41,069 nucleotides of DNA, taken from assembly GCA_002724575.1 (NCBI GenBank), contig PBPC01000064.1:1-41069 (forward strand), written 5' to 3'. This document shows positions 17,534 to 27,466 of the stretch, in pieces (positions within the stretch are counted from its first letter, which is position 1; the number at the start of each line of letters is the position of its first letter). Under the pieces are notes generated by a model. It saw only the letters and a list, made by a program, of their open reading frames with translations, had not been told where the DNA came from and did not search any database. This DNA is from Gemmatimonadota bacterium (GTDB lineage Bacteria > Gemmatimonadota > Gemmatimonadetes > Longimicrobiales > Gaopeijiaceae). The position numbers and the translations under genes were made by a program.

Positions 17534-18639
17534 ACAGTCTATTGAAACGTACTTCCCTCTACGAACGACATGTTGCTGGAGGTGGGAAGATTGTCCCATT
17601 TGCAGGATTTGAAATGCCAGTGCAATACCAGACTGGAATCATCGCAGAGCATGCCGCAGTTAGGGAAACAGCCGGTCTCTTTGATGTCTCTCATATGGGT
17701 GAATTCATCGTCCGAGGCCCACAAGCTTTGGAGCTGGTTCAGCATGTTACCGTAAACGACGCATCGAAAATCGAAGTCGGGCAGGCACAGTACTCTGCCA
17801 TGTGTCTCGAATCAGGCGGTATTATAGATGATCTCTTGATCTATCGTTTTGCTGATCGTTTCATGCTGGTAGTGAACGCTGCCAATCGGGAAAAGGATCT
17901 GAAGTGGATTCAGCAGCACGCAGACACTTTTGATGTAGAGCTTGAGGATGTGTCAGAGGGAACTGCTCTCATAGCGCTTCAAGGTCCAGCTGCAAGGGAA
18001 ATTCTGCAGCCTCTTACTAAGCCTGATGTCAATTCAATAGAGTACTACCGGTTCTCTGAAGGAGAGGTTGCCAACGTCCCGGCGGTCATTAGTGGGACGG
18101 GTTATACCGGAGAGGATGGCTTTGAACTCTACACAGCGGCTGAAGATGCTTCAAAAGTGTGGGATGCGCTTCTCAGTGCTGGTTCTTCTGATGGCTTGAT
18201 ACCAGCAGGATTAGGTGCGCGAGATTCATTGCGACTTGAAATGGGCTATTCCTTATATGGCAACGATCTAGACGAAAATCATACGACACTTGAGTCCGGA
18301 CTCGGATGGATTACGAAGCTAGATAAAGATGATTTTGTGGGCAGGGATGCCCTCATAGAGCAAAAAGAGAATGGAGTAGCCCGCCGATTGGTTGGTATGA
18401 AATTAGAAGGAAGGGCTTTCCCACGGCCTGGGTATCCCATCGTGTCGAACGGGGAAGCTGTGGGCCAGATCACCAGTGGTACCATGAGTCCATCGCTTGG
18501 TGTGGGGATTGCTTTGGGTTACGTACCATCGGAAATGGCCAAGATCGACACTGTTCTTCAAATCGACGTACGCGGACGGCTAGCAGACGGCCGTGTGCAG
18601 CGACCTCCGTTCTATACAGATAGCTCAATCAGGCGCTAA
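17530..18639 (+). CDS. gcvT: Aminomethyltransferase, glycine cleavage T protein
   Basis: GcvT releases ammonia from the aminomethyl-lipoyl H protein and passes the one-carbon unit to tetrahydrofolate. The N-terminal VPFAGFEMPVQY and FDVSHMGEF, the QGPAAREIL segment, SGTGYTGEDGFELY and the C-terminal GTMSPSLGVGIALGYV match the family. At 369 residues it is full length. The other glycine cleavage genes (gcvH, gcvP) are not in the window. It is coupled to argF by a 4-nt overlap, an unusual pairing with no clear metabolic reason. Confidence 0.95.
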   Translation: MNSLLKRTSLYERHVAGGGKIVPFAGFEMPVQYQTGIIAEHAAVRETAGLFDVSHMGEFIVRGPQALELVQHVTVNDASKIEVGQAQYSAMCLESGGIIDDLLIYRFADRFMLVVNAANREKDLKWIQQHADTFDVELEDVSEGTALIALQGPAAREILQPLTKPDVNSIEYYRFSEGEVANVPAVISGTGYTGEDGFELYTAAEDASKVWDALLSAGSSDGLIPAGLGARDSLRLEMGYSLYGNDLDENHTTLESGLGWITKLDKDDFVGRDALIEQKENGVARRLVGMKLEGRAFPRPGYPIVSNGEAVGQITSGTMSPSLGVGIALGYVPSEMAKIDTVLQIDVRGRLADGRVQRPPFYTDSSIRR

Positions 18640-18660
18640 CGCCTTTGATGACCATAGTCT

Positions 18661-19161
18661 ATGCGTATCGGAATCCTAACCGTCAGTGACGGATGTGCCA
18701 GTGGCCATCGTGAAGATCGTAGCGGATCACTGATTACGGAGTGGTGTGCGACCCACGAGTATCGTGTGGCAGCACGTGAAGTAGTCCCTGATGAGACTTC
18801 AGCGATCACGCGGGTACTGATTTCGTGGGCAGATGAATTGGATATCGATCTACTACTGACCACTGGAGGGACCGGGCTGACGATGCGTGATGTCACCCCC
18901 GAAGCAACACGTGCGGTAATAGACCGGGAGGCGCCTGGGATAGCCGAGGAGATACGGAGAGTAGGTCGAGAGAGCACACTTTTTTCAGTGCTTTCACGAG
19001 GAATGAGTGGAACCCGTGGCCAGACACTCATCGTGAACCTCCCTGGGAGTCCCGGGGGAGTAGGGGATGGTCTGTCGGTGCTCGAACCTCTGATAGATCA
19101 TATAGCAGAGCTACTTAGAAATGAAAGCGTGCCCCACGACAAGCAGGAAGATGTGTCGTGA
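18661..19161 (+). CDS. Molybdopterin adenylyltransferase-like protein (MoaB/Mog family)
   Basis: The 166-residue protein belongs to the MoaB/Mog family, which adenylylates molybdopterin before metal insertion. Visible are GILTVSDG at the N-terminus, TTGGTGLTMRDVTPEAT (the molybdopterin-binding loop) and NLPGSPGG. MoaB and Mog cannot be separated confidently by eye, and some MoaB proteins are inactive. No other molybdenum cofactor gene is present here. It starts 21 nt after gcvT and overlaps the sigma-54 activator by GTGA. Confidence 0.88.
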   Translation: MRIGILTVSDGCASGHREDRSGSLITEWCATHEYRVAAREVVPDETSAITRVLISWADELDIDLLLTTGGTGLTMRDVTPEATRAVIDREAPGIAEEIRRVGRESTLFSVLSRGMSGTRGQTLIVNLPGSPGGVGDGLSVLEPLIDHIAELLRNESVPHDKQEDVS

Positions 19162-20768
19162 ATAACGATCAAGTACTCATTTCAACCCATGACCTATCAA
19201 CCGCCGGGCTTCTGCGAGATGGTTTCAAGTCTTCCGGTTATTCCACTGACTTAGTCACCCCTGATGAAGAGCTATCAGCCGAGGAAGGCGCCGTTCTATT
19301 AGTACTCACCGGAGGGGCTGAACAAGGAGAAAACACCCTAGTCATTCAGGCCCGTGATAAACTTCAGATACCTGTTTTCATAATCAGTTCGCAGCCATTA
19401 GTCACAGAGATGAGTCAGGATGTCGATGAAGTGTTCGATAGTCCTTCAATGATTGGTGATGTAATTCTTCTTGGGAGCCGTCTTATTGAGCGCCGGCGCC
19501 TTCAGCGTTTAACTGGTATTGTTGGTGAGACGGATGCGATGAGCGAAGTGCTCGAGCGAGTAGTACAGATTGCACCGGTTGAGTCTACCGTGCTTGTTAC
19601 TGGAGAATCGGGGACAGGAAAAGAGTTGGTAGCACGAGGAATTCACGCGCTCTCACCACGTCGGCACGAACCCTTTATAGCAGTCAATGTCGCTGCGCTT
19701 TCAGATACACTTCTGGAATCAGAGCTATTTGGACACGAGAAAGGGGCTTTTACTGGTGCGATTGCTTCCCGTCGAGGACTGTTTGAAGTATCAAACGGTG
19801 GGACAATATTCCTGGACGAGATCGGTGACATGGCTTTGTCAACGCAGACCAAACTCCTCCGGGTGCTTGAACAGCAAGAATTTCATAAACTTGGGGGTGA
19901 GCAGAGTATCAAGGTTGACGTTCGAATCGTTGCCGCCACAAACCAAGATCTCCGGAGATTGGTGTCACTTGGTCAATTCCGAAGAGATCTTTATTTCCGC
20001 TTAAATGTCCTCTCTATAATCCTTCCAGCACTCCGTGACCGGAAGGCGGATGTCCCCACTCTTGTAGAAACTTTCGTAGCAGAAGCTTCTAATCGGCATG
20101 ATCGAGATTTCCACGGTATCTCCTCAGATGCGATGGAGATTCTCATAAATTACTCATGGCCAGGTAATGTCCGAGAGCTCAAGAATCTGGTCGAATCTAT
20201 GGTTGTTCTAGCTCCAGGTCGGGTGATACGACCCGAAGATATTCCTGAGGAGGTCAGAACAGGCGGTGGGCAAGCCCTACTACCCGCCTTAGTCGATCAA
20301 ACTGTGCATTCAGGCGAAGTCCAAAAGCATCTGAAACCGGAACTCGAGTTTGTATTTCGAACGTTGGTAGATCTTCGCCTCGACATGGATGATTTAAGAA
20401 GAGAGTTTGAGGCGTACCGGAGCGGTGAAGGTCTTACGATTAATGGTGAAACAGTCCTAGGTACAGTGGGATCTGTATCTAGTGATAAACCAATTGATTC
20501 AGACATAGAAATTGGAGCCTTACCTTCACAGCTGGGCATTGAGGTCTCCGACGAATCTCACGCCTCAGATTCCGGATGGAAGCCAAGTTCTGACTTCAAT
20601 GCACCTGTCGTATTTCGACCTGGAATGACTATGGAAGACGTAGAGCGGAATACGATTTCAGCCGTGCTATCTTCGGTAGGAGGGAACCGTCGGAAGGCTG
20701 CTAAGCTCTTAGGGATTGGGGAGAGGACTCTCTACCGGAAGATCTCTAAGTACGAATTAGATGAATAA
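19158..20768 (+). CDS. Sigma-54-dependent transcriptional activator with degenerate receiver domain
   Basis: This NtrC-type activator has an N-terminal receiver-like domain (about 1-110), a AAA+ domain (about 118-350) and a Fis-type helix-turn-helix (about 493-536). Walker A is GESGTGKE (149-156), the sigma-54 contact loop GAFTGA is intact (196-201), and Walker B is GGTIFLDEIGD. In the receiver, the end of strand beta-3 reads LLVLTGGAE, with Thr where the phosphorylated Asp should be, and the acidic pair after beta-1 is also degraded, so it is probably not phosphorylated. A polar linker of about 110 residues (376-485), with a possible coiled coil near KPELEFVFRTL to RREFEAY, precedes the HTH. 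Start GTG 19158. Targets are unknown. Confidence 0.9.
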   Translation: MNNDQVLISTHDLSTAGLLRDGFKSSGYSTDLVTPDEELSAEEGAVLLVLTGGAEQGENTLVIQARDKLQIPVFIISSQPLVTEMSQDVDEVFDSPSMIGDVILLGSRLIERRRLQRLTGIVGETDAMSEVLERVVQIAPVESTVLVTGESGTGKELVARGIHALSPRRHEPFIAVNVAALSDTLLESELFGHEKGAFTGAIASRRGLFEVSNGGTIFLDEIGDMALSTQTKLLRVLEQQEFHKLGGEQSIKVDVRIVAATNQDLRRLVSLGQFRRDLYFRLNVLSIILPALRDRKADVPTLVETFVAEASNRHDRDFHGISSDAMEILINYSWPGNVRELKNLVESMVVLAPGRVIRPEDIPEEVRTGGGQALLPALVDQTVHSGEVQKHLKPELEFVFRTLVDLRLDMDDLRREFEAYRSGEGLTINGETVLGTVGSVSSDKPIDSDIEIGALPSQLGIEVSDESHASDSGWKPSSDFNAPVVFRPGMTMEDVERNTISAVLSSVGGNRRKAAKLLGIGERTLYRKISKYELDE

Positions 20769-20777
20769 CCCGATCTA

Positions 20778-20821
20778 AACCTTGCTTGATGTTTATCAGT
20801 GAGTGATTAACGCATCAGGTT
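20778..20821. terminator. Weak imperfect hairpin between convergent genes
   Basis: AACCT (20778-20782) and GATG (20788-20791) can pair with CATC (20813-20816) and AGGTT (20817-20821), with an inner ATCA/TGAT stem. It lies between the sigma-54 activator and engB, where a bidirectional terminator is expected. Bulges and the lack of a T-run make this uncertain. Confidence 0.25.
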
Positions 20822-20825
20822 CAAG

Positions 20826-21422
20826 CTACTCAGCTTCTGTTAAGAGATCGTCTAGAGCTTCAAGTAGGGCTTTACGGCCCACTCCAGTTTTTGAAGAGAA
20901 GGGGACCACCTGATCTTCATCAAAACCCAGCTCCTCACAGGCACGTTCGACAGCAGGAGGACACTGGCTTTTCTTTAGCTTGTCCATTTTTGTGAGTACA
21001 GCGACAGCAGGTATACCTAGCTTAGAAAGGTATGATGCCATCTCCAAGTCATGCTTTGTTGGCTTTCTGCGAGCATCAGTTAAGTGCACCAATCCCTTAA
21101 GGCAGTCACTTTCTCTTAGGTACCAGTCTATTAGTTCTAACCAAGAATTTCGCATATGCTCAGGTGCTCGGGCATAGCCATAACCAGGGAGATCAACAAG
21201 AAAGAAGCGCTCATTTACAAGAAAAAAATTGATGGTTTTTGTCTTTCCAGGGGTTGCGGATACGTGAGCTAACTTGCTACGGGTCCTTCTGAGGAGCGTA
21301 TTGATTAAAGAAGACTTTCCAACGTTCGAGCGACCCAATAAAGCGATCTGAGGAAGCGTGTCAGGAAATTCGCCGCCTGGCTTGGCTAGTGTTCCCGAAT
21401 ACTCAACTGTTCTAATCTTCAT
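20826..21422 (-). CDS. engB: Ribosome biogenesis GTPase EngB (YsxC/YihA)
   Basis: EngB is an essential TRAFAC GTPase that assists large-subunit ribosome assembly. G1 is GRSNVGKSS (about 30-38), the G2 Thr lies in SATPGKTKTINFF, G3 is DLPGYGYA, and G4 is TKMDK. Length 198 is normal. The ATG (21422-21420) overlaps the lon stop, giving a coupled lon-engB pair, an arrangement also seen in Bacillus and other bacteria. Confidence 0.96.
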   Translation of the reverse strand: MKIRTVEYSGTLAKPGGEFPDTLPQIALLGRSNVGKSSLINTLLRRTRSKLAHVSATPGKTKTINFFLVNERFFLVDLPGYGYARAPEHMRNSWLELIDWYLRESDCLKGLVHLTDARRKPTKHDLEMASYLSKLGIPAVAVLTKMDKLKKSQCPPAVERACEELGFDEDQVVPFSSKTGVGRKALLEALDDLLTEAE

Positions 21423-23890
21423 CCGTGTGAATACGGAAACCCGAGCTCAGGATTAGTTGTCTGCGTTCTTTGATTAATCATACTTTCAACTAAAACAGCA
21501 TCCATCACTTCGTCCATGGTATTGACTAGCGCAAACGTCACACCCGCGTGAACCTCATCCGGCAGAAGTTCGAGATCGGGTGCATTTGCAGCAGGAAGCA
21601 CCACTCGTCGTATGCCTCCCCTAAGTGCTGCAACGGCTTTTTCTTTGATACCTCCGACTGATAGGACGCGACCTCGGAGGGTGATTTCTCCAGTCATAGC
21701 TACATCCGCACGTGTCGGTTTTTCGATCAAAGCTGAGATTAGTGCAACAGCGATTGTAATTCCCGCCGAAGGACCATCTTTAGGAGTCGCACCTTCTGGA
21801 ATGTGGATGTGAACATCAATTTTCTCGTGGAACTGAGGGTCGAGGCCAAGTAGGGAGGAGCGTGAACGTGCGTATGTGACTGCAGCGTGGGCGGATTCCT
21901 GCATGACCTCGCCGAGAGTGCCTGTGAGTCTGAGGTTACCAGTCCCCATGACTATAGCTACCTCGACATCTAGAACCGCACCTCCGACTGCCGTCCAAGC
22001 AAGGCCGTTAGCAATACCGATCCGGTCACTATTCTCGTCCCGATCAGGAGGAGCATAGGGTCGAGGGCCAAGTAGTTCCTTGAGGTCTTGAGGTTCTAGT
22101 AGGTTGGAAACCTTCCGGCCATCTGCAACAGATCGGGCCAGTTTCCGAGCAATTCGTGATAACCGCCTCTCGAGTTCTCTAACGCCGGCTTCACGGGTAT
22201 ATCGTTCGATCACATCATGCACTGCAGCAGGAGATAGTTCGATTTCTTCTGCTCTCAGTCCGTGACGCTTGATCTGGTTTGGCCAAAGGAAGCGCGTTGC
22301 GATTTCTCGTTTCTCGGTATCCAGATAGCCTGGAAGTCGAATCACTTCCATGCGGTCACGCAGTGGCTCCGGGATGTCCTGGAGTGTGTTGGCAGTTGCT
22401 ATGAAGAGGACGTCGGAGAGATCGTAATCAAGTTCAAGGTAATGGTCTGTGAAGTTCGCATTTTGCTCCGGATCCAGTACCTCCAAGAGAGCTGCACCAG
22501 GGTCTCCGTGGAAGTCTCTTGCTAGCTTATCTACCTCATCAAGCAGGAAAACTGGATTAAGTGTGCCGCTTCGGCGCATCCCCTGGAGTATTCGTCCTGG
22601 TAACGCTCCGACGTAAGTACGCCTGTGTCCTCTAATTTCTGCTTCATCCCTGATACCACCGAGGCTTACTCTTACGAATTCTCGCCCTAAAGCGAGAGCA
22701 ATACTTCGGCCTAGCGAAGTTTTGCCTACCCCCGGAGGTCCAATTAGACAAAGAATTGGTCCACGTATCTCACCTACTAGGGACAGCACCGCAACGTGAT
22801 CGAGAATCCGTTCCTTTACTTCAATTAAACCAAAGTGATCAGAATCAAGGATTTTGGAGGCGTGTTCTACTGACAAATTGTCTTGGGATCGCGCAGTCCA
22901 GGGGAGCTCGACAATCCAATCGAGGTGTGTTCGAATGACAGCTGCTTCTGGAGCAACGGGGTTTAATTTTTTCAGACGGCCCAATTCCTTGTTTGCCAGG
23001 TCCAGGGCTTGAGGAGGAAGGTTGGCATCGTGAATAGCTTGCCCGATCTCTTTCCACTCGTCTAAGTCTTCCTGTGATGAGTCCTTCCGGATTCCTCCAA
23101 GGCCAAGGACAAGATCAGGTGTTTTCTCTTCTTTTAGCTGAAGTTGAATTTGCCGGTCTAGCTTGGCCTCGATACGCATGATCTCAAGTTCACGTGTTAG
23201 CAATTGGCGTAAGATCTCCAATTGCTCGACCGGATCTATCGTTTCCAGCAGTTCCTGTTTGTCCAGAGCCGGCAAGATAAGGTGTCCGGCAACCAGGTGA
23301 ATGAATCGAACACGGTCACCCTCGGCAGAAAGCATCCCAGAAAGCTCTTCAGGGATTCTCTCGTGGAGCTGAGCATATTCTGAGTAGAGGTTGGCTACGG
23401 TCTGAGTAAGTGATAAGGCAGTCTCCAGCACCTCACCATCTGATTCTACTTCGCGATCAGTCAGTAGTTCGATAGTGGCTCGTAGAGCCTTGGTCTTGGT
23501 TGTTAGCCTGAGGATTCGAGCACGTCCGAGTCCTTCAAGCACCACTCGAGAAGTTCCATCCGGTAGAGCTGTAATCTGGATGATTCGAGCGATTGTTCCT
23601 ATTCGAAATAGATCTCCACTTCCGGGATCATCGATTGCCGAGTCTCGTTGGGTAACGAGCAGGACTAGATCACTGTCTAAACCTGCTTCCTCAAGGGCTG
23701 TGACAGAGCGACTACGTCCTATTAGTAGAGGTAGAACGGAATAGGGGAAGAAGACGAGGTCTCGGAGTGCGATTACCGGTAGACGGTTAGGTACCTCAAC
23801 TTGATCTTCAGCCCGGATGAGCTTTGCCATTCTTTGGCTCGAGTGCGCGAGAGGGTTTGCTTGGGGCCTATCGTACACATTCAATCGCAC
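21419..23890 (-). CDS. lon: ATP-dependent protease La (Lon)
   Basis: Lon degrades misfolded and regulatory proteins in the cytoplasm. An N-terminal LON domain begins near LPVIALRDLVFFPYSVLPLLIG (residues 37-58). Walker A is GPPGVGKT (384-391) and Walker B FLLDEVDKL. The protease domain has the catalytic Ser in KDGPSAGIT and Lys in VGGIKEKAVAA. The total is 823 residues. The coiled region before the ATPase (about 240-290) lacks the usual YYLREQ stretch and looks diverged. The longest start is GTG 23890; ATG at codon 21 is an alternative, and neither has a strong ribosome-binding site. Confidence 0.96.
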   Translation of the reverse strand: MRLNVYDRPQANPLAHSSQRMAKLIRAEDQVEVPNRLPVIALRDLVFFPYSVLPLLIGRSRSVTALEEAGLDSDLVLLVTQRDSAIDDPGSGDLFRIGTIARIIQITALPDGTSRVVLEGLGRARILRLTTKTKALRATIELLTDREVESDGEVLETALSLTQTVANLYSEYAQLHERIPEELSGMLSAEGDRVRFIHLVAGHLILPALDKQELLETIDPVEQLEILRQLLTRELEIMRIEAKLDRQIQLQLKEEKTPDLVLGLGGIRKDSSQEDLDEWKEIGQAIHDANLPPQALDLANKELGRLKKLNPVAPEAAVIRTHLDWIVELPWTARSQDNLSVEHASKILDSDHFGLIEVKERILDHVAVLSLVGEIRGPILCLIGPPGVGKTSLGRSIALALGREFVRVSLGGIRDEAEIRGHRRTYVGALPGRILQGMRRSGTLNPVFLLDEVDKLARDFHGDPGAALLEVLDPEQNANFTDHYLELDYDLSDVLFIATANTLQDIPEPLRDRMEVIRLPGYLDTEKREIATRFLWPNQIKRHGLRAEEIELSPAAVHDVIERYTREAGVRELERRLSRIARKLARSVADGRKVSNLLEPQDLKELLGPRPYAPPDRDENSDRIGIANGLAWTAVGGAVLDVEVAIVMGTGNLRLTGTLGEVMQESAHAAVTYARSRSSLLGLDPQFHEKIDVHIHIPEGATPKDGPSAGITIAVALISALIEKPTRADVAMTGEITLRGRVLSVGGIKEKAVAALRGGIRRVVLPAANAPDLELLPDEVHAGVTFALVNTMDEVMDAVLVESMINQRTQTTNPELGFPYSHG

Positions 23891-24013
23891 TCACAACAGA
23901 GATGCTTTGAAGGGATCCTTCGGCATCAGATAAGCGTCGCCCAGGCGACATGTTTTTCTCGGAGATCCAGCTGCTGAATGGCTCTTCAGATGAATTTACA
24001 GTTCGCGCTGACT

Positions 24014-25249
24014 CTACGCTTCTAGCTTTTGTTCCTCAGGGTTTAGCAATAGAAGCGGAGCTGTGCCCTGTTCAACACATTCCGAAGTGATAACCACTTC
24101 GCTAACGTCTGCCCGTGATGGGATCTCAAACATCAGGTCCCTCATAATACCTTCAATGATTGAGCGGAGACCCCGTGCCCCTGTCCCCCTCTCTAACGCC
24201 TTGCGTGAAATGGCCTTGATCGCTTTTCGATCAAAAGTAAGACCAACGCCTTCAAGTTCGAACATCTTTTGGTATTGCTTTACCAACGCATTCTTGGGCT
24301 CTTCAAGGATGCGTTCAAGAGCTTCCGCATCAAGTTCTTCCAGGTGCACACCTACGGGCAGCCGTCCAACCAATTCTGGGATCAACCCGTACCGCTGCAA
24401 ATCCTCTGGCTCGACCCAACGCATGATGTCATCATCATCTGTCTTCTCAAGCTCGTCACCGGTGAAGCCAATCTGCCTCTTTCCTAGACGAGCTTCGACA
24501 ATCTTCTCAAGTCCATCGAATGCACCTCCACAGATAAACAGGATATTTCGTGTATCCACCTGAATATATTCCTGTTGCGGATGCTTCCGGCCTCCTTGTG
24601 GAGGCACTGATGCTATAGTGCCCTCGAGTATCTTCAGAAGCGCTTGCTGGACACCCTCACCAGAGACGTCTCGGGTAATTGATGGATTCTCAGATTTCCG
24701 TGCGATTTTGTCCATCTCATCAATGTAGACGATCCCCCGCTCACAGTCGGAAACATTAAAGTCAGCTGCTTGTAGGAGTCGCACGAGGATGTTTTCTACA
24801 TCTTCACCGACATAACCTGCTTCAGTCAGTGTCGTCGCATCTGCGATGGTGAATGGCACATGGAGCATTCGGGCAAGTGTTTGTGCAAGTAATGTCTTCC
24901 CTACTCCTGTTGGTCCAATAAGAAGAATATTTGCTTTCTCGATCTCAACCTCATCGAGTACACCATTATGGTTTACTCGTTTGTAATGATTATAGACCGA
25001 GACCGCTAAAGATTTCTTCGCAGCTTCCTGACCTATGACGTATTGGTCCAGTGTAGATTTAATTTCTTCTGGAGTTGGGCTAGGGATTGCTTTCTCGCTA
25101 GTCGCGCGCTCGTCCTCTTCAGCTAGTATTTCGTTACAGAGTGAAATACACTCGTTACAGATATAGACGTTTGGCCCACTGATAAACTTCTTAACAGTTT
25201 CTTTATCTTTGCCGCAGAAACTGCAGCGAAGGTTCTTATCACTTGTCAT
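24014..25249 (-). CDS. clpX: ATP-dependent Clp protease ATPase subunit ClpX
   Basis: ClpX unfolds tagged proteins and passes them to ClpP. Residues C9, C12, C31 and C34 form the N-terminal zinc-binding domain (CSFCGK and CNECISLC). Walker A is GPTGVGKT, and the sensor and arginine-finger segments GRLPVGVHL and [10 protein letters not shown] are intact. An IGF-type loop that docks on ClpP is suggested by KRQIGFTG. Length is 411. It follows clpP by about 40 nt and precedes lon by 123 nt; that gap holds only a small hairpin. Confidence 0.97.
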   Translation of the reverse strand: MTSDKNLRCSFCGKDKETVKKFISGPNVYICNECISLCNEILAEEDERATSEKAIPSPTPEEIKSTLDQYVIGQEAAKKSLAVSVYNHYKRVNHNGVLDEVEIEKANILLIGPTGVGKTLLAQTLARMLHVPFTIADATTLTEAGYVGEDVENILVRLLQAADFNVSDCERGIVYIDEMDKIARKSENPSITRDVSGEGVQQALLKILEGTIASVPPQGGRKHPQQEYIQVDTRNILFICGGAFDGLEKIVEARLGKRQIGFTGDELEKTDDDDIMRWVEPEDLQRYGLIPELVGRLPVGVHLEELDAEALERILEEPKNALVKQYQKMFELEGVGLTFDRKAIKAISRKALERGTGARGLRSIIEGIMRDLMFEIPSRADVSEVVITSECVEQGTAPLLLLNPEEQKLEA

Positions 25250-25288
25250 TGGCTACGCACCTCTCAGAATCTGATCTCTAAAGAGTCT

Positions 25289-25918
25289 TCAGTCGCTACT
25301 TTCTGAGTCCGAGGATTTAACAGTTTCTGTTTGAACTGGACCTTCTATGACTTGGTCAATGAGCCCATATTCGACCGCTTCCTGCGGGCTCATGAAACGA
25401 TCCCGATCTGCATCCTTCTGGATTGTTTCCACTGGTTGCCCTGTGTGCTTTGCAATCAGAAGGTTCAGCTTCTCACGGATGTGCAAGATTTCTTGTGCAG
25501 CAATCTCTATGTCTGCAGCTGTGCCCTGAGATCCTCCTGAAGGCTGATGAATCATAATACGGGAGTTTGGCAGTGCACTGCGTTTTCCCTTAGCTCCAGC
25601 CGACAAAAGTACTGCTCCCATTGAAGCTGCCATTCCTACGCAGAATGTTGAAACGGGCGCGCGCAGGTGTTGCATTGTGTCATAGATTGCCATCCCTGAG
25701 TAAACTCCGCCTCCTGGGGAGTTGATGTACATGAAGATGTCACGCTCCGGGTCTTCAGCATCCAGAAAAAGCAGTTGAGCCACGATGATATTGGCCACAT
25801 TGTCATCGATGCCACTCCCCAGGAAAATGATTCGGTCCATGAGTAGACGACTAAAAATATCGTAACTGCGCTCGCCTCGGCTGGTCCGTTCAATCACATA
25901 GGGAGGATATATAGACAT
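25289..25918 (-). CDS. clpP: ATP-dependent Clp protease proteolytic subunit ClpP
   Basis: ClpP forms the tetradecameric serine protease chamber used by ClpX. The catalytic triad is S99 ([11 protein letters not shown]), H124 ([10 protein letters not shown]) and D173 (DADRDRFMS). The N-terminal [23 protein letters not shown] matches the family. Length 209 is normal. ATG 25918 is 23 nt after the tig stop, giving the common tig-clpP-clpX order. Confidence 0.98.
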   Translation of the reverse strand: MSIYPPYVIERTSRGERSYDIFSRLLMDRIIFLGSGIDDNVANIIVAQLLFLDAEDPERDIFMYINSPGGGVYSGMAIYDTMQHLRAPVSTFCVGMAASMGAVLLSAGAKGKRSALPNSRIMIHQPSGGSQGTAADIEIAAQEILHIREKLNLLIAKHTGQPVETIQKDADRDRFMSPQEAVEYGLIDQVIEGPVQTETVKSSDSESSD

Positions 25919-25941
25919 GGTTTTTCTCTCTGACAGTGCCG

Positions 25942-27216
25942 TTAGGCTGCTGTACCGTCGGTGATTTGTGACTGGTTCTCTATAAAGGAAAAAATCTTTT
26001 TCTCGGTGAGCTCTCGTTTCAGCATATCGAGTCGACCGGATTTTTGAAGGTTCGTGTAAACATCTTCTACTGTAGTGTTATTCGCTTCTGCGATTTCTGT
26101 GATTTGAGCATCAATTTCATCGTCGTTTGCCGTTAACGACTGAGTATCGGCGATCTCGTCTAAGATAAGAATACGCTTTACCGCTTTCTCAGCTTCTGGT
26201 CGAATTGAATCTTGCACATCCTTGAGCTTGTCAGGTTCTAGGTTTTTTGACTCTTCGCCAACAGCTGCATCTATATAGCGGTTTACCATTGAGACTGGAA
26301 CATCAAAGGGATTAGCCTCAATCAAAAGATCGAGTAGACGACCCCTCACTACCGCTTCAGCCTGATTGCCGGCTTCTTTCTGTAGGTCCTCTCGTACACC
26401 TGACTTCAGGTCGTCTAGTGTTTCGAATTCACCAGCCTGTTTGGCAAGATCATCCCCTAATTCGGGCAGTTCTAATTCCTTGCGGCCCAAAACCGTAAGC
26501 TCGATACGCTCTAGGTCTCCTCTGCGGTCCTCGTCTGGGAAATCATCGGGAAAAGAGATGTCAAACTCTCCTTTCCCATTCAGTTCAAGACTCTTGATCG
26601 CTCCTTCAATATCAGGAAGAGCGTCTCCTTGGCCTAAGATGAATTCGTATTCCCGGCCTTCATCTGATTGATCATCATCTAATCTTCTGATGTTTACGGA
26701 GACGAGATTACCGTCTTCCGGAAGACCTGTTTCTATAGGCTTCCAAGCACCGTTCTGCTCTCTAATCCGGTCCAGCACTTTATCTATGTGGTCCTCTGTG
26801 ACTTCAGTAACGGGTCGCTCAACAGCGAATCCCCCCAGACGGCTGATCTCTATCTCAGGATGAATGTCAAAAACGATTGAGAATACCAGGTCTTCTTCTG
26901 GTCTATAATTGATGTTCTCAATCTCGCCTTCACTTATTGGACGGAGTTCCTTCAAGGCCAGTGCCTTTTTGTATGCTTCACTGACTAGGTTGTCCAAAGC
27001 TTCCTGTCGTAATGATCCCCCAAATCTGGATTCGATCACTTGCCTCGGAACTTTGCCTTTTCTAAAGCCTTTAAGTCGTGCACGAGAGGCAAGCTTCTCA
27101 GCAGCACGTGCTTCCTCTTTGCGCACAACATCTGCTGGAACTGTAACCTCCATGCTCCGGCGCCAGTTCTCTTTCTCCTCTAGGGAGATCACAAGGCTGG
27201 AAGCGTCTAAACTCAT
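25942..27216 (-). CDS. tig: Trigger factor, ribosome-associated chaperone
   Basis: Trigger factor binds nascent chains at the ribosome exit tunnel. The ribosome-docking signature [13 protein letters not shown] lies near residues 54-66. The middle holds the PPIase-like domain (about 150-240) and the C-terminal part is helical with many acidic residues. The total is 424 residues. Sequence in the PPIase region is poorly conserved by eye, so isomerase activity is uncertain. It lies 33 nt downstream of a tRNA-Leu gene and leads the clpP-clpX-lon-engB run. Confidence 0.94.
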   Translation of the reverse strand: MSLDASSLVISLEEKENWRRSMEVTVPADVVRKEEARAAEKLASRARLKGFRKGKVPRQVIESRFGGSLRQEALDNLVSEAYKKALALKELRPISEGEIENINYRPEEDLVFSIVFDIHPEIEISRLGGFAVERPVTEVTEDHIDKVLDRIREQNGAWKPIETGLPEDGNLVSVNIRRLDDDQSDEGREYEFILGQGDALPDIEGAIKSLELNGKGEFDISFPDDFPDEDRRGDLERIELTVLGRKELELPELGDDLAKQAGEFETLDDLKSGVREDLQKEAGNQAEAVVRGRLLDLLIEANPFDVPVSMVNRYIDAAVGEESKNLEPDKLKDVQDSIRPEAEKAVKRILILDEIADTQSLTANDDEIDAQITEIAEANNTTVEDVYTNLQKSGRLDMLKRELTEKKIFSFIENQSQITDGTAA

Positions 27217-27249
27217 AGGTCTCTATCGTAAATTCACTAGGTGGCAGAG

Positions 27250-27332
27250 TGCGAAAGGGGGGACTCGAACCCCCACGGCCTAAGGCCACGGGATCCTAAA
27301 TCCCGCGCGTCTGCCAATTCCGCCACTTTCGC
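27250..27332 (-). tRNA. tRNA-Leu (anticodon UAG)
   Basis: The minus strand folds as a complete class II tRNA of 83 nt. The acceptor stem GCGAAAG pairs with CTTTCGC, followed by discriminator A at 27250. The anticodon stem CGGGA/TCCCG encloses TTTAGGA, giving anticodon TAG at 27296-27298, which reads CUN leucine codons. The long variable arm and the GGGGG-TTCGAGT-CCCCC T-arm fit tRNA-Leu. CCA is not encoded and must be added by the CCA-adding enzyme. Confidence 0.97.
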
Positions 27333-27415
27333 AGGCGAAAGACAAGATAAAACCGGTGTTGAGAATCGTTCAACGGAAGAACTTCTATGATCTGGTAAAG
27401 GAGCTCACACAAAGC

Positions 27416-27450
27416 AAGAAGCAGAGGCGCCTCTGGCGCCCCTGCTTCTT
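27416..27450 (-). terminator. Strong hairpin downstream of the DegP-like gene
   Basis: AAGAAGCAG (27416-27424) pairs with CTGCTTCTT (27442-27450), and GGCGCC (27426-27431) pairs with GGCGCC (27435-27440) around a 3-nt loop, a 15-pair stem with one mismatch. It begins 16 nt past the degP-like stop. On the minus strand it is followed by GCTTTGTGTG, a modest T-rich run. It should separate this gene from the downstream tRNA-tig run. Confidence 0.75.
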
Positions 27451-27466
27451 TCGCTAGGGTAATCGT

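Noticed and set aside
23936-23957. GTCGC-CCAG-GCGAC hairpin followed by TTTTT between clpX and lon
   Set aside because: The T-run is on the plus-strand side, whereas the flanking genes are on the minus strand, so it cannot terminate them; the stem has only five pairs.
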